A stretch of 11,047 nt of DNA from Acidobacteriota bacterium (GTDB lineage: Bacteria; Acidobacteriota; Terriglobia; Terriglobales; Acidobacteriaceae), in contig JAJYAE010000061.1 in NCBI GenBank assembly GCA_021779695.1, positions 1-11,047 on the forward strand, given 5' to 3'. Position 1 is the stretch's first letter, and the number at the start of each line of letters is the position of its first letter. Below, piece after piece: positions 6,663-11,047 of the stretch. The notes below the pieces were generated by a model. That model saw nothing but the letters and a program-made list of their open reading frames with translations, was not told the origin of the DNA and searched no databases. A program made the translations under genes and the position numbers.

Positions 6663-7493
6663 ATGAAGCACACCAAGCTGGCGGAGGCAATTACGTTTGT
6701 CTCAGCGACGAACGACCGTGGAATACTGGAAAGTAATTTCCTGGCTTCTCCCATTCTTGCGCCCGGCTTCCCGCATCAGATCCTGATCCAGGAAGGATTT
6801 AGTTCTGCTTCTCTCGCCTATAACGACGCCATCGACAAGAGCGAAAACGACCTGATCGTCTTCGCTCACCAGGATATCCTCTTCGCGGCAAATTGGATTG
6901 AGGATTTACGCCTGGCGCTCGCCCGACTGGAAGAGACAGATCCAAACTGGGGAGTGCTCGGCTGCTACGGAGAGACGCTGCACGACAACGGTCGGGGCTA
7001 TATTCTCTCTGGGGCGCAGGGCATATTAGGTAAGCCATTCATTCAGCCAGAACCCGTTCAGACGCTCGACGAAATTGTACTCATTCTGCGCAAGTCGTCT
7101 GGAATGAGGTTCGATGAAAGTCTTCCCCATTTCCACTTCTATGGCGCAGATATAAGCCTTCAGGCAGCACAACGAAAGCAAGGAGTCTATGTCATTCCAG
7201 CTTTTTGTGTGCACAACACATCACAACTGCTGACTCTTCCCTCTGAATTTTATGAGTGCTATTCACATTTCAGGATGAAATGGCGTGATTGGCTGCCGAT
7301 TCAAACCACAGTCATTCGAATCACTCGATCGGAGACTCCGATGTACGTGAGGAGAATCAAAGAAATATATCTTAAGAACGTTCGAAGGAAGACCATAGGC
7401 GCCCATAGAGTTGTGAGTGGCCAGACTCTTCTGCGGGATTTCGAACAATCCTCAAGCCGTAAGAGTTGCCTTGAAAGGATTGAGCGACGGTGA
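6663..7493 (+). CDS. GT-A glycosyltransferase-like protein (GT2-like)
   Basis: About 276 residues from ATG 6663. It starts with AITFVSATNDRGILESN, followed by ILIQEGFSSASLAYNDAID. The segment DLIVFAHQDILFAANW places D71 in the position of the metal/nucleotide-sugar binding aspartate (the family's 'fvHqDv' box). FDESLPHFHFYGADISLQA, with D163, matches the 'FDe.lpFHfYGaDl' acceptor-side box of the Glyco_tranf_2_5-like group. It is probably a cytoplasmic transferase that adds one sugar of the repeat unit; the donor is unknown. I prefer ATG 6663 because homologous proteins start close to the first beta strand. GTG at 6585 would add 26 residues without a ribosome site. The stop lies 36 bases before the next gene, suggesting one transcript. 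Confidence 0.82.
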   Translation: MKHTKLAEAITFVSATNDRGILESNFLASPILAPGFPHQILIQEGFSSASLAYNDAIDKSENDLIVFAHQDILFAANWIEDLRLALARLEETDPNWGVLGCYGETLHDNGRGYILSGAQGILGKPFIQPEPVQTLDEIVLILRKSSGMRFDESLPHFHFYGADISLQAAQRKQGVYVIPAFCVHNTSQLLTLPSEFYECYSHFRMKWRDWLPIQTTVIRITRSETPMYVRRIKEIYLKNVRRKTIGAHRVVSGQTLLRDFEQSSSRKSCLERIERR

Positions 7494-7529
7494 AAAGGAG
7501 TTCCATTACCCGGCCTCAGGTTACGAATA

Positions 7530-8933
7530 ATGCCCCTTGACCACAGATTTGGAGGAGGTCCAACTGATTCCATTCTTCACCCGATTGTCGTCGTGGCGAT
7601 GCTGGTGGGACTGGTGCTCATCCTGGTCTTGCCTCCGAAGTACGTCGTGGGGCCACTGATCGCTCTCTCGTTCCTGATTCCGACGGGGCAGCAATTGTAT
7701 GTCGCGGGTGTTCATCTTTTTGTATTGAGAATATTGGTTCTTGCAGCATTTGCGCGGGCCATTGCCTCCTTTCACGAAGCGAGACCATTCACGCTTCCCG
7801 GTGGATGGAACAGGCTGGACACCGCGTTTACGGTATGTACGGTCATACAGGCGATTGCAGTTGTTCTTCTCTATCAGGATACTGGATCCCTCATCAATCA
7901 GATAGGCTTTCTGTGGGATTACCTGCCGGCTTACTTTGCATTTCGGCTGCTGCTCCGGAGCAAAGAGGACGTGTACTTTGCTCTGAAGTGCCTGGCTCTG
8001 GTTGCGGTACCGATTGCAATTGGCATGGTGATTGAGCAGAAGATGATGACCAATCTCTTCGGGATGTTAGGGGGCATCCAGGCCATTCCGAACGTGCGGG
8101 AAGGAAAGATTCGCTCCCAGGGGCCGTTCGAGCACAGCCTGATGGCTGGCACATTTGGAGCGACCCTCATACCGGCCCTCTATATTCTCTGGCGTCGACG
8201 TTCTTCGCGCACAATCGGAGCGATTGGTCTCGCGGCATCGACGGTGATTGTCCTCATGACCAACTCCAGCACGCCTCTCTTAGCGTATGTTGCGGGTATC
8301 TTTGGCCTATTGTGCTGGCCGATTCGCCGATGGATGCGGCAGATACGACAGGGGATTGCGATCGTGCTGCTTGGATTGGAGGCAGTCATGAAAGCGCCAG
8401 TATGGTTCCTGATTGCCCGAGTCGATCTTACAGGCAGCTCATCAAGCTATCATCGAGCGCAGCTCGTGGACCAGTGCATTCGTCACTTCAGCGATTGGTG
8501 GCTGATTGGTGTCAAGGACGTGTCCAATTGGGGACTGGACATGTGGGATGCGCAGAACCAATTTGTAAATGTGGCAGAGAATGGGGGGCTTCTTGCGCTC
8601 ATTGCATTCGTTCTTCTTATTGTGAGGGCTTTCGGCCGCCTGGGAGACGCTCGCAAGAGCAGGAAGGCCGATCCTGCCGAAGCGTGGATAGACTGGAGCT
8701 TGGGAGCTGCACTATTCGCAAATGTAGTTGGCTTCTTTGGAGTCAACTATTTTGATCAGTCACGGATGTGGTGGTTTTTATTGCTGGCAATGATCTCGAC
8801 AATTACGGCGTCAGCGCGCAGGCAAGAGAGTGGCCACCTGGCACGCGAGAAACGATCGCGTGAACCTCGATTTTTTCATGCAGGTCGACTCAGGACGGTC
8901 GGCACCCGGGTTGAGTCCGTGAGCCGGTCTTGA
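7530..8933 (+). CDS. O-antigen polymerase/ligase-like membrane protein (Wzy/WaaL type)
   Basis: 467 residues with about 12-13 hydrophobic segments, the first at roughly residues 16-36 and the last near 415-430, and a basic cytoplasmic tail (about 425-467). A large loop between late membrane segments (about 295-350) carries SSSYHRAQLVDQCI with R309, and WGLDMWDAQNQFVNVAENGG with Q342, N343 and E350. This matches the periplasmic loop of the O-antigen ligase/polymerase superfamily, where an Arg and a downstream HN/NQ-type box act on undecaprenyl-linked glycans. The family polymerises repeat units or transfers glycan to an acceptor on the outer face of the inner membrane. The His usual in ligases is Gln here, which slightly favours a polymerase. 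ATG 7530 has a modest CAGG 9 bases upstream. The position among glycosyltransferases fits. Confidence 0.82.
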   Translation: MPLDHRFGGGPTDSILHPIVVVAMLVGLVLILVLPPKYVVGPLIALSFLIPTGQQLYVAGVHLFVLRILVLAAFARAIASFHEARPFTLPGGWNRLDTAFTVCTVIQAIAVVLLYQDTGSLINQIGFLWDYLPAYFAFRLLLRSKEDVYFALKCLALVAVPIAIGMVIEQKMMTNLFGMLGGIQAIPNVREGKIRSQGPFEHSLMAGTFGATLIPALYILWRRRSSRTIGAIGLAASTVIVLMTNSSTPLLAYVAGIFGLLCWPIRRWMRQIRQGIAIVLLGLEAVMKAPVWFLIARVDLTGSSSSYHRAQLVDQCIRHFSDWWLIGVKDVSNWGLDMWDAQNQFVNVAENGGLLALIAFVLLIVRAFGRLGDARKSRKADPAEAWIDWSLGAALFANVVGFFGVNYFDQSRMWWFLLLAMISTITASARRQESGHLAREKRSREPRFFHAGRLRTVGTRVESVSRS

Positions 8934-8941
8934 GCTAGCCT

Positions 8942-8990
8942 GCCTTGCAGATACTGCCGGATGAGAGAGCAAGGCGAGCATTTTATTTGT
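8942..8990 (+). terminator. Possible weak terminator or attenuator stem-loop
   Basis: GCCTTGC (8942-8948) is perfectly complementary to GCAAGGC (8969-8975). This gives a 7-base-pair stem, plus one T-G pair, with a 20-base loop. A T-rich stretch (TTTTATTTGTT, 8981-8991) begins five bases after the stem. The long loop and interrupted T-run make this at best a partial terminator between the polymerase gene and the next glycosyltransferase. Confidence 0.35.
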
Positions 8991-9005
8991 TAAGGGCATT
9001 CAGGA

Positions 9006-9884
9006 ATGGTGACGAAAAGCGTGTCGCATGTCGTGATTACTCCGGTCCGTGATGAGGAAGACTTTCTTCCCAGGACCATCGAGAGTATGGTCAACCAGAC
9101 CATCCGGCCCGCCCAGTGGGTGCTGGTTAACGACGGGTCTTCGGACAATACAGGCAAAGTCATCGACGACGCGGCAGCGCAGCACGACTGGATTACGGCT
9201 GTGCATCGAACCGACCGTGGATACCGCCAGTGGGGAGCAGGCATCATCGAGGCGTTTTATGAGGGCTACAATGCGCTGCGTTGCGACGATTGGCAATTCA
9301 TGACCAAGCTCGACGGGGATCTTTCGTTTGAGCCTAACTATTTTGAGCAACTCTTCGAACGGTTCGACGGTGAGCCGAAACTTGGCATCGGAGGCGGCGT
9401 TCTCTATCACCACGGGGAGGAAGGGCGGTTAGTCGAGGAGAGTCATCCAAGGTTTCACGTGCGCGGCGGCGTCAAGACCTTCAGAAGAGCCTGCTGGGAG
9501 GATCTTGGCGGTCTCTGGATTGGGCCGGGATCGGACACCGCTGACGAGGTGAAGGCAAATATGCTGGGATGGTGCACGCTCAGCTTTGCCGATATCCACT
9601 TGATACATCATCGCTTCACCGGTGCTACGTGGGGACGTTGGGGCAGCCTCGTGAAGGACGGCAAAATCGACTATGTGCTCGGATATCATCCGCTTTTCGT
9701 AGCGGCTAAAACCCTGCGACGCTTGGCCAAAAAGCCTTATGTCGCAGGCGCGCTGGTGCAGCTGTACGGGTTTCTTGCGGCATGGCGTGAGCGCATGCCA
9801 CAGGTTGACGATGTGCGGCTCATTCGGTATCTGCGTCGTCAGCAGGTGTTGCGGTTGCTCGGGCAGGAATCCATCTGGAAATGA
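9006..9884 (+). CDS. GT2-family glycosyltransferase
   Basis: 292 residues. It opens with HVVITPVRDEEDFLPRTI and QWVLVNDGSSDNT, the classical GT2 nucleotide-binding strand and loop. FMTKLDGDLSFEPNYF contains the DxD metal site (D103, D105). GGLWIGPGSDTADEVKANM (D177, D180, E181) resembles the 'wDtiDe.kA...G' acceptor/catalytic box of this subgroup. The protein is cytoplasmic or membrane-associated and probably extends the lipid-linked repeat unit; linkage and donor are unknown. The C-terminal third is basic, with a short hydrophobic stretch YVAGALVQLYGFLAAW that may help membrane association. ATG 9006 has AAGGG (8992-8996) 9 bases upstream; AGGA immediately before the ATG could instead favour GTG 9009. 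A 73-base gap follows. Confidence 0.88.
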   Translation: MVTKSVSHVVITPVRDEEDFLPRTIESMVNQTIRPAQWVLVNDGSSDNTGKVIDDAAAQHDWITAVHRTDRGYRQWGAGIIEAFYEGYNALRCDDWQFMTKLDGDLSFEPNYFEQLFERFDGEPKLGIGGGVLYHHGEEGRLVEESHPRFHVRGGVKTFRRACWEDLGGLWIGPGSDTADEVKANMLGWCTLSFADIHLIHHRFTGATWGRWGSLVKDGKIDYVLGYHPLFVAAKTLRRLAKKPYVAGALVQLYGFLAAWRERMPQVDDVRLIRYLRRQQVLRLLGQESIWK

Positions 9885-9908
9885 CGATTGCGCGAGGTGC
9901 GATCCGGA

Positions 9909-9961
9909 CGCCTTTTGAGGAAGGCAGGAATTTGATCCGTTCGGGGGTGCAGGCACAGTGA
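9909..9961 (+). promoter_or_regulatory. Hairpin, strong Shine-Dalgarno and possible nine-codon leader ORF
   Basis: GCCTT (9910-9914) can pair with AAGGC (9921-9925) around a six-base loop containing GAGG. Just after it is a purine-rich ribosome-site-like run (AAGGCAGGAA, 9921-9930). A TTG at 9932 opens a nine-codon frame, MIRSGVQAQ, whose TGA (9959-9961) overlaps the GTG start of the next gene as GTGA. This could couple translation or simply be chance; a TTG start only 2-7 bases from the SD is not compelling. Confidence 0.2.
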
Positions 9962-10938
9962 CTGCAATAGGGCAGCAAGAGCCAGATGTTTCCATCTTAA
10001 TTGTGAATTGGAACTCGGCTGAATATCTAGGAGAGTGTCTTGCAAGCATTGGTGGGCAGACGCGCGGCTTGAGGCTGGAGGTCATCGTCATCGACAATGC
10101 GTCGACTGAGCAGGGGCTGGATCGACTTGAGCAAGAGTTCCCTGAGGTCTACATCCTCCGCCTGGAGAAGAATCTTGGATTTGCTGGGGCCAATAATGAG
10201 GGTTACAGGCACTCGCATGGGCGATATGTCTTGCTGCTAAATCCGGACACAAAGCTGATTACACCGGCCATCAATATCATGCTTGAGAAGATGGAGAGTC
10301 TGCCGGACGCAGGCATCTGTGGCTGTACGCTGTTGAATTCGGATCTAACGGTCTCCACAACATCGATCCAGAAGTTTCCAACGATCCTCAATCAGCTGCT
10401 GACTTTCGAGCATCTTAGGGTGCGCTTTCCCGCTTGCCCGCTGTGGAGTATCGACCCTTTATTTCGGGAATGCAAGGATCCGGTGCGAGTCGAAGTGATT
10501 CCGGGTGCGTGTATGCTCATGCGGCGCGAGACGTTCGAGCGCGCGGGCTTGTTGAGCGAACACTATTTCATGTACGCCGAGGATATTGATCTGAATTACA
10601 AGGTAAATAAGCTGGGGCTCGCTAGCTACTACATTGCCGAGGCAAGGATCGTTCATCACGGTGGGGGGAGCAGTTCGCAGCAAACGGTCAACCGGTGGTC
10701 CGTCATGATGATGCAGCGAGCCATGGGCCGATATTTTAGAACGAATCGCGGAATGGTATACGGAGTTGCCTATCAAATTGCAACGGGGATCTCAGCGGTA
10801 CTCAGACTGACCGTGCTGGGGCTCCTCTGCTGCTTGGGCCAGCGTAGGCGGGTTCAGAACTCAATGGGCAAGTGGCTCACAATTCTTATGTGGTCACTAT
10901 TCGGCGAAAGTCATTCAAAAAGAGCAGCCTCGGCGTAA
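9958..10938 (+). CDS. GT2 glycosyltransferase, WbbL-like (rhamnosyltransferase-type)
   Basis: 326 residues. The start region DVSILIVNWNSAEYLGECL and VIVIDNASTEQGLDRL, then KNLGFAGANNEGYRHSHG and YVLLLNPDTKL with D97, are the standard boxes of the COG1216/WbbL GT2 group. VIPGACMLMRRETFERAGL and HYFMYAEDIDLNYKVNKLG (E208, D209) give the acceptor loop and catalytic 'ED.Dl..R/K' box. The C-terminus has a hydrophobic segment (about residues 265-292) that may anchor it to the membrane. Members often transfer rhamnose to lipid-linked glycans, but the donor is not certain from sequence. The start is GTG 9958, with GGGGG (9943-9947) and AGG (9951-9953) upstream; no better in-frame start exists. The stop is TAA 10936-10938. 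Confidence 0.9.
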   Translation: MTAIGQQEPDVSILIVNWNSAEYLGECLASIGGQTRGLRLEVIVIDNASTEQGLDRLEQEFPEVYILRLEKNLGFAGANNEGYRHSHGRYVLLLNPDTKLITPAINIMLEKMESLPDAGICGCTLLNSDLTVSTTSIQKFPTILNQLLTFEHLRVRFPACPLWSIDPLFRECKDPVRVEVIPGACMLMRRETFERAGLLSEHYFMYAEDIDLNYKVNKLGLASYYIAEARIVHHGGGSSSQQTVNRWSVMMMQRAMGRYFRTNRGMVYGVAYQIATGISAVLRLTVLGLLCCLGQRRRVQNSMGKWLTILMWSLFGESHSKRAASA

Positions 10939-10962
10939 GTGCTGTCTTTAGTCGAGAAGTTC

Positions 10963-10987
10963 CCTATTAATTGAAGAGAGCCTATTA
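10963..10987 (+). repeat. Short direct repeat CCTATTA x2 with nested inverted repeat
   Basis: CCTATTA occurs at 10963-10969 and 10981-10987, 18 bases apart. AATTGA (10969-10974) and TCAATT (10989-10994) are inverted around it. The elements lie 28-59 bases upstream of the amidotransferase start and are AT-richer than the surroundings. They could be an operator-like site but are short enough to be chance. Confidence 0.2.
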
Positions 10988-11007
10988 GTCAATTTCTCCA
11001 GAGTAGC

Positions 11008-11012
11008 GAGGG
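11008..11012 (+). promoter_or_regulatory. Shine-Dalgarno GAGGG for the amidotransferase
   Basis: GAGGG at 11008-11012 lies 9 bases before GTG 11022, a good distance. It supports the reading of the final 26 bases as the start of a gene. Confidence 0.6.
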
Positions 11013-11021
11013 CGACCAAGC

Positions 11022-11047
11022 GTGTGTGGAATCTGCGGCAAAGTTAA
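11022..11047 (+). CDS. Class II glutamine amidotransferase / asparagine synthetase-like, N-terminal start only
   Basis: Only eight codons and part of a ninth are inside the window. GTG at 11022 gives MCGICGKV. After removal of the first Met, the N-terminal Cys is the nucleophile of class II (Ntn-type) glutamine amidotransferases, and MCGI(A/C)G is nearly invariant in asparagine synthetase (AsnB/WbpS-type) proteins. These use glutamine-derived ammonia to amidate aspartate or, in surface polysaccharide loci, uronic acids of the repeat unit. GAGGG sits 9 bases upstream. The gene is 83 bases after the preceding glycosyltransferase on the same strand, so it probably belongs to the same locus. Which subfamily it is cannot be told from so few residues. 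Confidence 0.72.

Overview
The window looks like part of a cell-surface or exopolysaccharide locus of a moderately GC-rich Gram-negative bacterium. All recognisable genes lie on the + strand and run in one direction. They are: the tail of a UDP-GlcNAc 2-epimerase, a GT4 glycosyltransferase, an OafA-type membrane O-acyltransferase, a GNAT-fold (Acetyltransf_6/CelD-like) protein, a secreted beta-helix protein, a GT2-like glycosyltransferase, a Wzy/WaaL-type polytopic membrane protein, two further GT2 glycosyltransferases, and the first codons of a class II glutamine amidotransferase (asparagine synthetase type). The protein style, especially the secreted 'GSDSNTG...PWKHLPGM' protein inside the polysaccharide operon, and the use of TTG and GTG starts would suit a soil Acidobacterium (Terriglobia). 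That assignment is an inference from general appearance and is not proven by any marker gene here.

Layout. Positions 2-292 hold the epimerase C-terminus. Positions 457-2776 hold the GT4 enzyme and the acyltransferase, 28 bases apart. Positions 2777-4585 are a disturbed segment: a less GC-rich GNAT gene is followed by a frameshifted remnant of a second acyltransferase. The remnant shares a 124-base perfect tract with the 3' end of the intact acyltransferase. Positions 4586-6562 encode the secreted beta-helix protein. Positions 6663-10938 hold glycosyltransferase, polymerase/ligase, glycosyltransferase and glycosyltransferase, with gaps of 36 to 73 bases that contain small stem-loops. The amidotransferase begins at 11022 and runs off the window.

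How the genes may work together (inference). The epimerase would supply UDP-ManNAc. The GT4 and GT2 enzymes would assemble a repeat unit on a lipid carrier. The OafA-type protein would O-acylate it, and the GNAT and amidotransferase proteins would further decorate or amidate sugars. The Wzy-like protein would polymerise or ligate the product outside the inner membrane. The exported beta-helix protein could bind, trim or modify the finished polymer. No flippase, outer-membrane exporter or chain-length regulator is visible, so the locus must extend beyond both ends.

The most notable signal is the mosaic duplicated acyltransferase tail flanking the GNAT gene, which looks like recombination or gene conversion within a polysaccharide locus. 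I saw no CRISPR array, tRNA, rRNA, transposase or clear defence system.
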